Of a DNA stretch of 64,000 bases, positions 12,011 through 23,360 are shown piece by piece. The stretch covers positions 69,256,682 through 69,320,681 of the forward strand of contig CM069453.1 of the NCBI GenBank assembly GCA_035610835.1, in the 5' to 3' direction. The position numbers and the translations under genes are program-made. Each line of letters starts with the position of its first letter. Position 1 is the first letter of the stretch. Under the pieces are notes generated by a model. It was not told where the DNA came from and made no database searches. It saw only the letters and a list, made by a program, of their open reading frames with translations. This stretch comes from Ophiura sarsii (Eukaryota > Echinodermata > Ophiuroidea > Amphilepidida > Ophiuridae).

Positions 12011-12297
12011 CTGGGGGGACGGGGTACTCTGATAATATTTTGGTAGGGATGTGCCGCCAGCAAAATGAAAATCGGGGGAAATGGACCCATATGTTTACGG
12101 AGACCTATCATTTTCCTATATATTTGCCAGATTTTGCTAACATTTCTGTGAAAAACAGCAAAATTTTAGATTTTAGACCCATAAATTTACCAAAAATGGC
12201 TATGGAAGGGTCATTCATTTACCAGACATGTTAAAAATGGGACCCTATTTGGTGGCACATCCCTATAACCTCACATCCACTTAAGCCGCCCCCCCCC
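12011..12297. mobile_element. Degenerate G/C-run-ended MITE
   Basis: The left part ctggggggac...ggtactc...gggatgtgccgcc is mirrored by ggtggcacatccctat...gccgccccccc at the right. The order of motifs (G-run, TACTC, GTGCCGC) is that of the better-preserved copies at 32602-32987 and 57443-57848. Its interior and ends are eroded and I see no target duplication. Confidence 0.6.
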
Positions 12298-12777
12298 TTA
12301 TAGTATGGCACACAAATTCTGCATTCCCACTAGATATAAAATCTAGTAACATGACCTATGTACTTGGTATATTTGTACAATTAATCGTTAGTTGCAAGCA
12401 TTCCAATAAGATATATCATTACTATGGTATTTGGTTGGTTTTACCCAACAGTCTTATCCAGCCTGGCATTATTTGCTGCGAGTTATTGTTTACCACATAC
12501 TACGTGTAGCGCCATTGTCTTCAGTCGGGGAACGTTATAAGTCCATCCATTAGGGCACGCTGGACTGAACTTTATCCCATCCTGATTGCTCTCCATCAAC
12601 CACCACCCTCTGCGTACTGAGGCTATTCATGGTGAGTAAAAGGAAGATTAACTCAAAATAAAACAAAATATTCAAGACAATTAGTCACCATAATAGGAAT
12701 AAAAGCAAGGAAGAGAGTATAGGCGTATTTGTTTCGGAATCAGGATTTCATGATTTTTTTTCAGTAGATAATGACTA
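12298..12777. other. No gene seen
   Basis: The interval between two mobile elements has no supported feature. Confidence 0.5.
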
Positions 12778-13147
12778 CAGGGTGAGTCAATAAAACTGCA
12801 ATAGTGGAAAGAAGCCATTTTGTTTTTAAAACCAAGATGAAGTTTGAAACTTTTTAAATGATGCAAGAATGATATATTTGTTCCTAACTTTGTGTGAAAA
12901 ATGAAGTCGATAGCATTTTCTGTTTGTCTTTGGTGACCCTGTTTGCAGCACAACTGTAAGTATATGTAAGTCCACGAGCACAAGTATTTTCAATTGAAAT
13001 GGCACACATTGCATTTTCATATTTGAATATACCGCCAACAAAAACATTGGGAAATTCCTTTTTTTTCTTCAAATTTAGAACATTATAAGCAATTCATAGC
13101 ATAAGGTAAATTGATAATGTTAACTCACAAGAACAAGAATGGATGCA

Positions 13148-13380
13148 TTAACCCTTACAGCCCCAGATCCCATGAAATCCCATTTCCCAGCATCCTGGTT
13201 CCGCGTGGCGCTGAGGTTTTTGTGTGAAATAATGGCCTGGGCGAATACACTCGCCCAGCACAGCTTCCCCCGTGGCGCAGTTGGTAGAGTGTCCGCCCGC
13301 TGGGGCGTGGCACCTCTTGTGTGTGCTTTTTTCGCTTGAAAAAATGTTGTTGGAAAATCCACCGGGTGGGTTAGGGTTAA
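13148..13380 (+). mobile_element. TTAA-flanked tRNA-bearing element, internally deleted
   Basis: It runs from TTAACCCTTAC to GGTTAGGGTTAA. It contains the box A-like gtggcgcagttggtagagt at about 13271 but lacks the box B region (ggttcaaacccc) kept by its neighbour at 13500-13777, so about 30-40 bp are missing. It is nested in the 12778-14060 foldback. Confidence 0.8.
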
Positions 13381-13499
13381 GGAACATTTTTTTTCCTTCT
13401 TTTTAATTTTCACTTTTTTTCTCTAATTTTACCCTGATTAAGGAACGATTTTTTCTTCTTCTTTTTAATTTTCACTTTTTTTCTCTAATTTTACCCTGA
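13381..13499. repeat. Two ~60-bp direct repeats between paired elements
   Basis: The stretch from ggaac through tctctaattttaccctgatt occurs twice in a row, each copy bounded by TTAA. Together with the two flanking elements this suggests a local tandem duplication of an element plus its flank. Confidence 0.75.
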
Positions 13500-13777
13500 T
13501 TAACCCTTACAGCCCCAGATCCCATGAAATCCCATTTCCCAGCATTCTGGTTCCGCGTGGCGCTGAGGTTTTTGTGTGAAATAATGGCCCCGGGCTATAT
13601 AGCTGGGCGAATACACTCGCCCAGCACAGCTTCCCCCGTGGCGCAGTTGGTAGAGTGTCCGCCCGCCAACCGAGAGGTCGTGGGTTCAAACCCCGGGGCG
13701 TGGCACCTCTTGTTGTGAGTGCTTTTATCGCTTGAAAAAAAATTTGTTGGAAAATCCACCGGGTGGGTTAGGGTTAA
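13500..13777 (+). mobile_element. TTAA-flanked tRNA-bearing element, fuller copy
   Basis: It runs from TTAACCCTTAC to GGGTTAGGGTTAA. It holds a nearly complete tRNA-like stretch at about 13632-13705 with box A-like gtggcgcagttggtagagt and box B-like ggttcaaacccc. Upstream is ggctatatagctgggcgaat, also present in related form in the 1.9-kb and 58-kb copies. It is nested in the 12778-14060 foldback. Confidence 0.82.
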
Positions 13778-14060
13778 ATTCCAATTACGTCACAAATTTA
13801 CTCACATTTCCAAATTTGAATGAGAGACGCATTTTACAATCTTACGCATGTTTTGGGGAATCTCGTGGACAAATGGGTGCACGGGTAAAGAAGTTCACCA
13901 AAAGCAAACGGAAACTGATATTAACTTCATTTTTTTGCACAAAGTTAGTAAACAAATGAGGTATTCTTTTAATGTGTAAACAATTACACGTTTCAACATG
14001 GTTTTGAAAACAAGATCCTTCCACTATTGCAGTTTTTGTTTTGTTTTTTTACTCACCCTG

Positions 14061-16015
14061 TATTACTGTGTTTTGAAACCGATAATAATTATGTGTATGA
14101 ACTACATGTACAGAAATTTGAATATCAATGAGTCCCACCATCCAAGCGTCAATTTGATGGTTACACCCTGGTACAAAGTACAATGTACTATAAAATGTGT
14201 TATCACATACCCAGGGGGCCACTCATGTATAAAAGTTGTAACAATCCATGTGAGTCCACTCGCAAGAACTACCCTTAACATGGACTCTCAAAGAAGGAAA
14301 AAAGTAACCCTTAACAAGGATCATAACTTGACGAATCATACTCACAGCAACGGATATATAGGTCCTCAAGATGAGTTTAGACTGAAGTAATTGTGTGATT
14401 CAGTTTTGTTGATAAATTTGTTGTAGGCCTGACCATTTTCAGATATTTTTACAATGATGACTATCGGCCCAAGCAACTTAGCGTGGATATTGGTTTAAAA
14501 AGACACCCCCTATTCTCTGAAATTGGCAATTTTGATACCCTTAGCAAGGGTTTGCGCAGGCCTGTGTTGTAGTCGAAAAAGAACCCTTTAATCCGCATTT
14601 TCGTTTAAGCGGATGATTACAAAATTATACCTGACTCTGCCCCCCCCCCCCCCCCCCCCATACTTGCCAGTCACAGATTGTGGCGATTTGAGTTGGGTTT
14701 GCTCGATTGGACTATGAGCATGATGATAAGTATATAATTGTACCTTTTGCTGGTACCCTGCATCCTGAATCCCCAAATCAATCCATATATGGATGAGTTG
14801 TGTGGAGCCCATTGATGCAGGGAACCAGCATATAATTAAGTCACTCGGGGAATTCCGACATATTGAACGTGGTCGCCATTTTGCTTCAACATTGGTTTCA
14901 TTTTGCTTCAACATTGGGTTTCATATCACGTAGGTTGAATTTTAGTTGGGACAACTTTTAGTGAAAACGCTATTTTGTTTTATGGAGTGTAGAGGTAATA
15001 CTGTCGTGTTTGTATGATTCATACGACAGTCTTCACAGGATTAGGCTCACGGAATATCAGTCATTGTTATCAGACTTGATCAAGTTTTTATTTGCATCAT
15101 TTTCTATTCCTGATATTTACAAAAGGTCATGGTAAGTGTTTATAGGTACCGTATGTTTTGAATAAATTACTATTTCTGGTATTAAATTTACAATCCACTG
15201 TGCATGGAAACTGTTCATTTGAAAATATGCATGAATTATTTCATTTTCCTGAGTATTTTTTCTTGCTTTAATTAATTTTAGGGGGGGGGGGGCATGGCTA
15301 CTTTTTTTTAACCCTTTATGTACAGACTGAATCATAAAGAACATACATTGAAATCTTTTTTGGCAAAAGAAAGATGTTTCCTGAAAAACATGTCATTTGG
15401 ATATCAGGGACAAAAGTTTGAGGAGACTTTCAAAGGTTTACCTGTGGGTTGTTATCAGCTATTACACTTTAAAGCATGTGTTAGCAAGGATTGTAAAAGC
15501 TGTAATACTTGGAAGAGCTGTAATATCTCCAATCTTTTTTGGCAAAGGATAGGAAAGATGTTTCCTGAAAAACATTAGTACGCATGAATACACTCCCAGA
15601 AACAACCCTTAGCAAGGATTGTCAAGGAGAGCTGGTGATGTTCTAATATATCACATCTTCTTTTCGTCCATGACTGGACTGGTTGCTATATATGTGCATG
15701 TGCAACCTTTAGCCATGGGAAAATCATCATGCCAATGCTAAATACATCACATATCATCGGTAATGTGCACAGTGGCGTAACCAGAAGAGGGCAATCACCC
15801 AATATAAGAGTCGTGTCGGTTGAGACTTGCTCCTGTCGGTCAAGATTGGCACTGTCGGTTTGTGAAAAACCTGTTTTTTCCATGCGGTTTTGGCATAAGG
15901 CGATTGAACATGCTCTTTTACTTATCATTGTCTCAAGTTGGAGCAGTAATTTAAAAACAATCTTATGTTGGGATAAATATTTGATATATCAATCCAAACT
16001 ATTCTTTCTTTACAG
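14061..16015. other. No coding region supported; poly(C), poly(G), short repeats
   Basis: A C-run lies near 14640-14659 and a G-run near 15283-15292. A fragment close to ggcaaaagaaagatgtttcc occurs near 15362 and, modified, near 15540 and 26947, so it is part of an old repeat. The frames at 14588-14914 and 15318-15578 have no recognisable domain. The acceptor tttctttacag at 16005-16015 leads into the first exon of the gene described next. Confidence 0.5.
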
Positions 16016-16041
16016 ACTTTAAACTTGGGTAGGTCTTTGTG

Positions 16042-16331
16042 ATGACAATGAATCCTGATTCAGAAGGCAGGTATCATGCCGTACCAGCAAAGACTATTGC
16101 TGAGTGGAAGGAAGGTCAAAAGATATGGGGATGTATGTATGACCAGACCTTCTGCAGACCTGGGGTGACTAGGATGAAGAAGAAAATGAGGTCGAAATAT
16201 AACATTCATGGATTTTGTTTGACGGGATTGATGGATGGTGACCGAGAGACGATTAAAGAAAACAAAAGTGACAAATGTGTGAAACGGAAGACGGGCAAAG
16301 GGGAAGGGGAAGCGAAGATTACAAAGGACAA
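16042..16331 (+). CDS. Exon 1: N-terminal coding exon, unknown domain
   Basis: The start is ATG at 16042. An in-frame TAG at 16030-16032 lies just upstream, so the frame does not extend further; a second in-frame ATG is at 16048. A splice acceptor at 16014-16015 (tttctttacag) suggests the exon also carries 5' untranslated sequence, so a non-coding first exon would lie upstream. The 96 complete codons include a Trp- and Cys-containing part (WKEGQKIWGCMYDQTFC) and a highly basic, charged tail ending KGEGEAKITKDK. I do not recognise a domain. The donor is GTAAGT at 16332, leaving two bases (phase 2). The first base of the exon at 17919 completes a Lys codon, which supports the link. Confidence 0.6.
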
Positions 16332-17918
16332 GTAAGTTATTTCTTTTCACATAATGTACCCGAGTAGAAGTTGGGTTGCCTTTTAAAAACAAAACTAAAG
16401 CGAGCACTATATTAAAGGAATACGCAGTAGTGTTGAAGATATTTTTTTATATATAATTCACTTCATATTTCAAGATGAACATTAAAAATGGCCATTATTG
16501 TTGTTTCTACTCACAAATACACAGCAAAACTTGATGAAAACAATGTTTAAATATATTGGAATATCGTCGCTATTTATTGAAACTTTTCTTTAAATGCCCT
16601 TTATGTAATATTGTTCGCTTTATTTTTCATACATGATGCAGTTTAAAACAGCTTCGATGTTTTTAAAAGAAGAAAAAATCTATCGTACAAAAATACTACT
16701 TATATTATAAGGAATAAATACCTTGAATTGGTTTTTTTTCTCAAATCAAAGCATATTATTAAATTTTGTAGCATAATTTTGGCTGAAACTGTCAACAACA
16801 AAAATCAAATTTTTAAGAAACAAATATTCTAAAAATATAAATCGTTTAAGCACTTGATATCGATGACGTCTCGACCCGATATATCAACCAATCAGCAAGC
16901 GCAATTGTTCAGGGAAAAATCTTCCGTAAAACAATACAAAACATTACATAAAGAATAATTGCAGTTCGGCTTTGTATTATACTATTTTCACAGGGGGCGC
17001 TCACACTGTTCTAAAAGTGGTCACCACAAAGCCTTAATGAAAGGCTACATGTACTCCCTCTCCATGCCATCGATTGACTTCAAATTCGCTGTGTAACCAT
17101 TTTATGTTTTGATTTTTTAAATTGGGTTAGCTTTTGTTAAATTGGGGCTTTTTTGGCCCGCTGCTATGCTGTTGCCATGAAACCGTGAACGTTTAGCATG
17201 TGATACGCTTGGCACGTATAAAAACAGGCCTTGCTGTAAACAACAACAAAAAATCGCTTAACCCAGTGTCTCACAAATTACACAGGATATGCGCCTTACT
17301 AATACACAGGCGTCCAACAAGCAGCGGTCATGATGAGATGCCGGACTTTGGGTTTGCCATGTATACCTATGTGAAGAAATATTATAGCTTAGAACTGCGT
17401 ATGGCAGAAATGGCTATGTTTCAATAAAAGGGGGATAGGGAGGAATCGTATGGGGAAAAATACTATATTTACAGGGAAGGGCAAGAAGTAATGAAGACAT
17501 TGTCTATAGACACCCCCCCCCTCCCTCCCCCATGACACTGAGCATTTCGTATGGCAAGCTGTTAAAGGAACAGTCTCACAGAAAATGTATCACTTTTCAA
17601 TAAATTTCCCAGAAAGACAATATTGCGATGCAATGTGGTATAGGTATACCTACATCAAACCTAAGCACTTTGGCAAAAATATGTTATATTAAATATGGGA
17701 TATTAAATTAATCATGGGTTTAAGATTAGTTGTTATCAACCTGAGGACCCGCTAGTGGTAAAAAGGAATTGAACAAAGGTCTTTTGAATTGTTCAGCTGT
17801 GCTCACATATCATGGATGTTGGCAGATCTGTTTTCAAAATTAAGGAACTAAATATTAATGTGTGAAATCCACTGCTACATGTGTATTGAGCCTCTGGTTT
17901 CTTTTGATTAAATTGCAG

Positions 17919-18078
17919 GCATGATACTGACATCCAGGTGTTTGTAAAGACTTCCATATCAGTGACACAATGCCTGAAGCTTAAACAAACTACTTCAATA
18001 CAAGATGTGAAGACATTATTGGAAGAGAGGCTGGGAGTGTCATCAAAGGAAATGCAACTGTACTCAAGGAATCTAAAG
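17919..18078 (+). CDS. Exon 2: ubiquitin-like domain, first part
   Basis: The acceptor aattgcag precedes 17919 and the donor is GTTTGT at 18079. The exon encodes HDTDIQVFVKTSISVTQCLK... through KEMQLYSRNLK. Against ubiquitin (MQIFVKTLTGKTI...), the IQVFVKT strand, the helix containing IQDVKTLLEERLGV and the following MQLYSRNLK strand align position by position. The exon is 160 bases: one base completes the previous Lys codon and the rest is 53 codons, ending in phase 0. Ubiquitin-like domains act as recognition tags or adaptors within larger proteins. This half alone would be a modest match; together with exon 3 it is convincing. Confidence 0.78.
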
Positions 18079-18452
18079 GTTTGTATATAGGACTAATATT
18101 TGTATCACTAACGGAACTTCAAGATGTGAAGACATTGTTGGAGGCTGCAGAAATGATAAGACTGGTCACTAAGCTCCAATGGTTCACCATGGACACAAAA
18201 TAGTTTAAATGTTCGTAAAGAACCATATTTGGTTCTTATAAGAACCTTAAATGTGCCATTTTAAGATCACAACTGATTGCTCTACTCCTAGTTCAAAACT
18301 ATGTCCTTTTCGTCGCAATTTGAAGAAGGAAAACCCTTCCACTCGGATCTAGTCTAATAATATAAAAAGGTATAAAATAAGATCCATTCTAATTACATGA
18401 CTTTGATACGAGTCATAATCTAACAATACATTAATCATTGTAATTCTTATAG

Positions 18453-18696
18453 TTGTGTGACCTGTTATCCTTGGAAGATCATGGTGTAACTGACCAATTC
18501 AACATTGAGATGCTATTATCGTCAGGTCTCCTGGGCGGAGCAGATAGACCGGATGATTCACCAGAAAATAACGGCAGTGCTACGGATAAATCTAACAGAC
18601 AAAGTAGCAGTGCCAGTAGAAATACACCACAAATAAAGAGTGATGCAAATGTATCAACCAGTAAACAGACTTCTACATCAACCCCAAAGGCTGCAG
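18453..18696 (+). CDS. Exon 3: ubiquitin-like end plus Ser/Thr-rich linker
   Basis: The acceptor attcttatag precedes 18453 and the donor is GTAATT at 18697. In phase 0 it continues exon 2 with LCDLLSLEDHGVTDQFNI and then EMLLSSGLLGG. This corresponds to ubiquitin's [21 protein letters not shown], including the final Gly-Gly. About 50 residues of polar linker follow (NRQSSSASRNTPQ, STSKQTSTSTPKAA), typical of a flexible hinge. Gly-Gly in the middle of a chain could only be a conjugation end if the protein were cleaved there; nothing in the sequence shows that. The exon ends in phase 1 and fits the Death exon at 42308 directly, across an intron of about 23.6 kb. Confidence 0.75.
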
Positions 18697-19064
18697 GTAA
18701 TTTGTATATCATTAATCTAGGTGAAAGTGTACATCTTATTCACAAACCCTTTTTCCCCTCGCCCCCACCCCCATCCTATTTGAAGTAGTGTCCCTCAGGG
18801 GATGCTGGACAGCCACAAATCTAATTATTAGTAATTTACAACTCTTTATTAAGATCAACTGACAACATGTGTGACTAACCACACGCAAAAACTCTATGCT
18901 ACGCGAAATTATTGACCCTAGGGTCAATGGCGAAATGTGTGATTCACAAATGAAAATGAGGCATGAAGCTACTATATAATAAGGCTGAAGAGTGAAGTCA
19001 TGGGTTTTCAAGTTCCGCGTGTTGCGGGAGAGCAAGCTATGCTGAATATTAGCAAATTAGTCCT
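18697..19064. other. Intron sequence, nothing further seen
   Basis: The start of the long intron after exon 3. The minus-strand frame at 18736-19035 has no recognisable domain. Confidence 0.5.
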
Positions 19065-19697
19065 TTAACCCTAACCTCCTACCCACATTTTTCATTGGAA
19101 TTTGTTTCAACGACAAAAAGCGTGGACAAAAAGAGTGGCCACGCCCCCGGGGCTTGAACCCAGGACCTCTCGGTTGATAGACGAACGCCCTACCAGTGCG
19201 CCACCTCGGCCGACAATGTAGCCTGGGACCATTATTTCATCGGAAAAGTGCCACGACAGCTTACACCAAGCATGTGCAACCTTTTCTACCACCCGGGCCT
19301 CATTGTGATTTTGAGATCCATTCACGGGCCGCAGTGATTGTCAAACATTGCAAAAGTTGTCCGGAGGAGGGGTAATTTCGTGTAATTTCCTCTTTTTACT
19401 CACTGCTGCTGCAAGCGCCATTTTAACCAGGGATTTTAACACGCAATCACGCCTCGAGTTCGCGTCACCCTACTATTTATAAGGAATCACACCACTAAAT
19501 CAATCCGCCATTTGTGTAACCTAGGGAGTTCCGGTTAAAACGGGCTGCATCAATTGGGATTTTGGGATTGCTTCGCGAGTCACAGATTAGAGGCCGGCGG
19601 GCCACATGCGGCCCGCAAGCCACAGGTTGCACACGCTTGGCCGACACAGACAGACAGCACCGTGGCCATTTGTGGCACTGGGGGGTGGTAGGGCGAC
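19065..19697 (-). mobile_element. TTAA-type tRNA-bearing element, interrupted
   Basis: It begins TTAACCCTAACCTCC. On the minus strand it carries a tRNA-like region: the + strand shows ggcttgaaccc (box B complement) and cgccctaccagtgcgccac (box A complement) around 19153-19203. The sequence resumes after a nested insertion with gtggccatttgtggcactgg, which matches the 20920-21186 copy, and the right tip near 19690 is eroded (ggtagggcg). Confidence 0.7.
19267..19639. mobile_element. Nested hAT-like MITE, 373 bp
   Basis: The left end CAAGCATGTGCAACC is mirrored by GGTTGCACACGCTTG. Just inside, the right half carries gcgggccacatgcggcccgc, a terminal-region pattern seen in hAT elements. The flanks GCTTACAC and GCCGACAC agree at 6 of 8 positions, as expected for an aged 8-bp duplication. 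Removing it restores continuity of the host element. Confidence 0.75.
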
Positions 19698-20693
19698 CGC
19701 AAAAGTTTCAAGTGATTTCTAATACATTCTATCAGTATCTTCTATTGATTAACATGGACTAGGTATATGCGTTACGTTCTAACTCTACTGTGCGCAGTGT
19801 GCGTATCTGTGTTAGCGACTGTTTGAAATCTTAGGGTCACAGTTCAATTTCAACCATCTCTGTACAAGACCGAGCGTGAACAATGTGTTTGCAATCAGAA
19901 TACTGAATAACAGAGAAACATGTGTGCCGTTAAATTGACCGTAAACAATCATGGCTCTACCGAAGAAAAGAGCGTACAAGACCAGCTGGAAAAACCAGTT
20001 CAAATGGTTAGCGTTTGATGGGGAGAAAATGTGGAAGTCCGAAAGGTGATTACAAGCGACTGCTATCATTACAGCCACTTACAGCAGACCTACTGAAATG
20101 CAATTTCTTGTGACCCTGCAGTGCGCCAGAGATAGTTAACCCCTAACCAAACCATAAGTTATTTTGTGACCTCTAATTTCTCTAAATCAGTTTTTTGACC
20201 ATTTTCAAAGGCCCAAACTTCAGGACCCCTTAACAAAAATTGGGACCCCTTATATTTAGCTTTTGCAGTCCTTAAAGGGTCCTGAAAAATGTAATGGGAC
20301 TCCTCACATTCTTGATCCAGTGCTACCCCTGCTTGAGACTCTTGTTTCAATATGGAATATTTTGTAAAAATGGTATATTCAAGTTTGATATAAAATTGGA
20401 TCGTGATATAAAATTGGATCGATTGAGTCCATATGTACTGGTTAAGCTATGAGTTTTTAAAAATATTGGGCGAGACGTATAGCAAGACCAATACATATTG
20501 GGCGTTAATCATCCAATTTTATCATTATTATGTTTTGGATCCAATATTATCCCACACTTGGACACCTCAAAACATAATAATGACCAAAATCACCTCTTTT
20601 GAAACTCATAATATTGACCATGTTTATCACCAGGCTCAATTTCAATGATATGCAGATAGTTTGCTGTTGCCTCTTTTGATTTCCACTACAAAA

Positions 20694-20881
20694 TTAACCC
20701 TAACCTCCTACCCACATTTTCCAAGGATTTTTTTTTCAACGACAAAAAGAGTGGCCACGCCCCTGGGGCTAGAACCCACAACCTCTCGGTTGAGAGACGA
20801 ACGCCCTACCAGTGCGCCACGGGGGTCAACCATACTTGGCTGAGTATACTCAGCCAACTATGTAGGGATGGTTAGGGTTAA
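20694..20881 (-). mobile_element. TTAA-flanked tRNA-bearing element
   Basis: It runs from TTAACCCTAACC to GGTTAGGGTTAA. A minus-strand tRNA-like region lies at about 20763-20822 (ggctagaaccc, cgccctaccagtgcgccac). It is shorter than the 20920-21186 copy at its right end. Confidence 0.82.
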
Positions 20882-20919
20882 TGAAACCATACATAGAAAA
20901 TTTGAAGAAAAACATTCTG

Positions 20920-21186
20920 TTAACCCTAACCTCCTACCCACATTTTTCAAGGAATTTATTTTTAACGACAAAAAACGCGGACGAAAAGAGTGGCCATGCC
21001 CCCGGGGCTTGAACCCACAACCTCTCGTTTGAGAGACGAACGCCCTACCAGTGCGCCACGAAGGTCAACCATAGTTGGCCGAGTATGTAGTCTGGGGCCA
21101 TTATTTCATCGAGAAAGTGCCACGCCAGCTAACATAGGCTTACTGCACCGTGGCCATTTGTGGCACTGGGGTTGGGATAGGGTTAA
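20920..21186 (-). mobile_element. TTAA-flanked tRNA-bearing element
   Basis: It runs from TTAACCCTAACC to a slightly eroded right tip ggatagggTTAA. The minus-strand tRNA-like region spans about 21003-21060. Only 38 bp separate it from the previous element, in the same orientation. Confidence 0.82.
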
Positions 21187-21395
21187 TAGATGTCTATTTG
21201 TGGTGATTTGTTATGACACACTATTTGAATAGTGTGCAGAAATTAGTCTGCTTGAGTGATTTGTATCATACTTTCTTAAGCGACAGTTTTGAAGTTTGCA
21301 TGTGTGTTTTATCAACGGAAGTACGCTGAAAGTGAAAGATAGGTTTTCACTCATTTTCAATAATGTCATGCCATATCGGAATCGATATAAGGATA

Positions 21396-22325
21396 TGAGG
21401 GTCATTCAATAAGTTCTACCTCCTCACTCATAACATCGCTAATATAAATGTCAGCCTCATGACATTTGTCATGATTATAGCTCTGAATCATAGCTACAAA
21501 TATATACTAAATCATAATTGATATCTGTTTCAGTTTTGTTATGATGCTGTCAAAGCCACAGATATTTTGGACAACGGAAATGGAAAATTACCTTTAAAAT
21601 GAATACATTTTTTGTTTGGCTTTTCTTTCATATTGTATGGTTAGATATAAGCGCACAATTTAAATACTAACAATGGAAAACAATGAATGATATATAGCTA
21701 AATATGTTTAAGTCTTTTCATGTATAAATCAGATTGAAAACAATATTAACTCTTGTATGCTTGCAAATAGTGTAATATCAACTCGAATGTATTGCTACGC
21801 CTTTAGCATACTGGATACGGCTAATCAGTCAAATTGTCATTGTTACAAGTCAAGCCACAGTGATGCCTCGTTTGTTAAATCTTTAACATGATAGTTATTT
21901 TATGAGTTTTCTTTGTGTGCAACCTTAAGAATAGTCAGTCAAGTAGTCAAGTAGTAATTCCTTAAATTGGAATCAGATTTCCATTATGAGTTATTAAAGT
22001 TCTGTGATAGCATTTTCGCAGAAAATACATTCAAGATAGATTTATTAGTCCAAGGAAGTCTTTGCTGATAAGTCAAACTGCAATGTAAATATAGAGAAAC
22101 AAACATGTGTAAAAATTTGAAAAATATCACATATTATAACTTTAAGAGACTTGTAATCCCTCCATCTAATCCTGTTATTGAAGATCTCTTTGTTCTTATA
22201 AAAATAAAATATGACTTTGGCAGGTTTCTCTTGGGGAGGGGTAAACTCAATGGTTGTCCTGATCTGGTTCTGCCTAATCAGAGGGAATATTTCGCAAGAA
22301 ATCAGTCACCTTTATAGTTTATAGT

Positions 22326-22367
<42 letters not shown>

Positions 22368-23358
22368 GTGACAAGGCACATATCCACTCTAAATAAGAGC
22401 GCTCAAGGTACAAACATAAATATAAAAAAAGATAAACAACAACAATAACACTACTTAATTATTACAAAAAAGTCTCAGACATCAGATGTGTTTTCAACAG
22501 TTTTTTGAAGATTGTAACAGTTTTTGCAGTTTTTATATGGATAGGAAGCTCATTCCAGAGACGAGGAGCTGCAATAGCAAAAGATCTGTCTCCCTAGAGC
22601 GCTTAGATATAGTTTCTTGAAGAAGTTGCATTTGTCCAGAACGAAGAGTGCGAGTTGGCACATATAACAATTCAGATCAATATGATGGGGCAATATTGTT
22701 GATACATTTATATACAATCAGCAGTAGTTTGAAAACAATTCTCTGAGCTACAGGGAGCCAATGGAGTCCCTTTAAAATTGGCGTAATATGGTAAGTTCGT
22801 TTGGAGAATGTGAGAATGCGAGCTGTAGTGTTTTGAATTTTTTGAAGACGATACAAGTTCATTAACGTAGTTGAAATGTTGAGCAGCGAATGACATTGGA
22901 GATGTGTGGTTTCATAGTCATGGAAGAGTCAAAAATTGCACCCAGATTCTGAGCTTTGGAGACTGAGGTAATTGTGGAGTTACCGATATGTATGTGTTCA
23001 ATGTTGATCTTAGACAATTGGTGGTGGGATCCAAACAGTAAAAATTCAATTTTTTTCATCATTTGTTATAGAGATATCTGATATTTAGAATGGTTATAAT
23101 TGACCGATAGGTACGTTTTGTCTCTAGTATTGACTGAATGAATAACACGATATTTTGCTGTTTTTCATCCGTTTCCGTCACACTTATTGAAGTTTGGTTT
23201 TTACTGCATCTCAAAAAAGTACAATCATTACTCAGATCAATTTACAATGATTTTTTTTTGCTGAGGTTCCAAACTACATTTGTGTAATATTTCATAAGAC
23301 TGGCTTATACAATAACAAAGTTATGAGGTAGGAGGTAGAACTTATTGAATGACCCTCA
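21396..23358. mobile_element. Mariner-like element, 1963 bp, carrying a nested LINE
   Basis: The left end TGAGGGTCATTCAATAAGTT is mirrored by AACTTATTGAATGACCCTCA, and TA flanks both sides (21394-21395 and 23359-23360). GAGGGTCATTCAA-type ends are typical of mariner transposons. The interior outside the LINE (21440-22315 and 23065-23310) shows no recognisable transposase, so this copy is non-autonomous or fully decayed. Confidence 0.85.
22320..23062 (-). pseudogene. LINE reverse-transcriptase C-terminal fragment
   Basis: Read on the minus strand, it shows the C-terminal part of a CR1/L2/Jockey-like LINE ORF2. The order is the MKKIEFLLFGS start, then the SSMTMKPHIS region, LQKIQNTTARIL, then HITPILKGLHWLPVAQRI and YKCINNIAPSY, and finally GDRSF and LW-type residues near 22590-22540. 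Frames are broken near 22862 and 22677. The 3' end (low coordinates) is a simple (TAA)n run at 22331-22367, a common tail in these LINEs. It is nested in the mariner-like element. A close relative lies at 40031-40325. Confidence 0.85.
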
Positions 23359-23360
23359 TA

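Larger units (their letters stand above)
12778..14060. mobile_element. Long-arm foldback element, TA target, CAGGGTGAGT ends
   Basis: The left end CAGGGTGAGTcaataaaact and the right end ACTCACCCTG are inverted. TA flanks both sides (12776-12777 and 14061-14062), as for Tc1/mariner insertions. Inversion extends for about 300 bp with divergence: ctgcaatagtggaaagaag at the left matches ccttccactattgcag near 14015, and aactttgtg followed by an aaatgaagt-type stretch appears in both arms. Two TTAA-flanked elements sit in the middle. No transposase was recognised. A lone end of this family is at 26851-26905, and 36151-36825 has related tips. Confidence 0.85.

Noticed and set aside
13632..13705. Functional tRNA gene
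   Set aside because: Boxes A and B are present but the stretch lies inside a repeated TTAA-flanked element with several copies, and a closed acceptor stem and terminator are lacking.
13998..14390. 130-residue open frame
   Set aside because: Its first part is the terminal arm of a foldback element and the remainder has no recognisable domain.
1857..21186. Interstitial telomere sequence because of TAACCCTAAC
   Set aside because: Only one to two copies of the hexamer occur at each spot, always at the borders of the tRNA-bearing elements.
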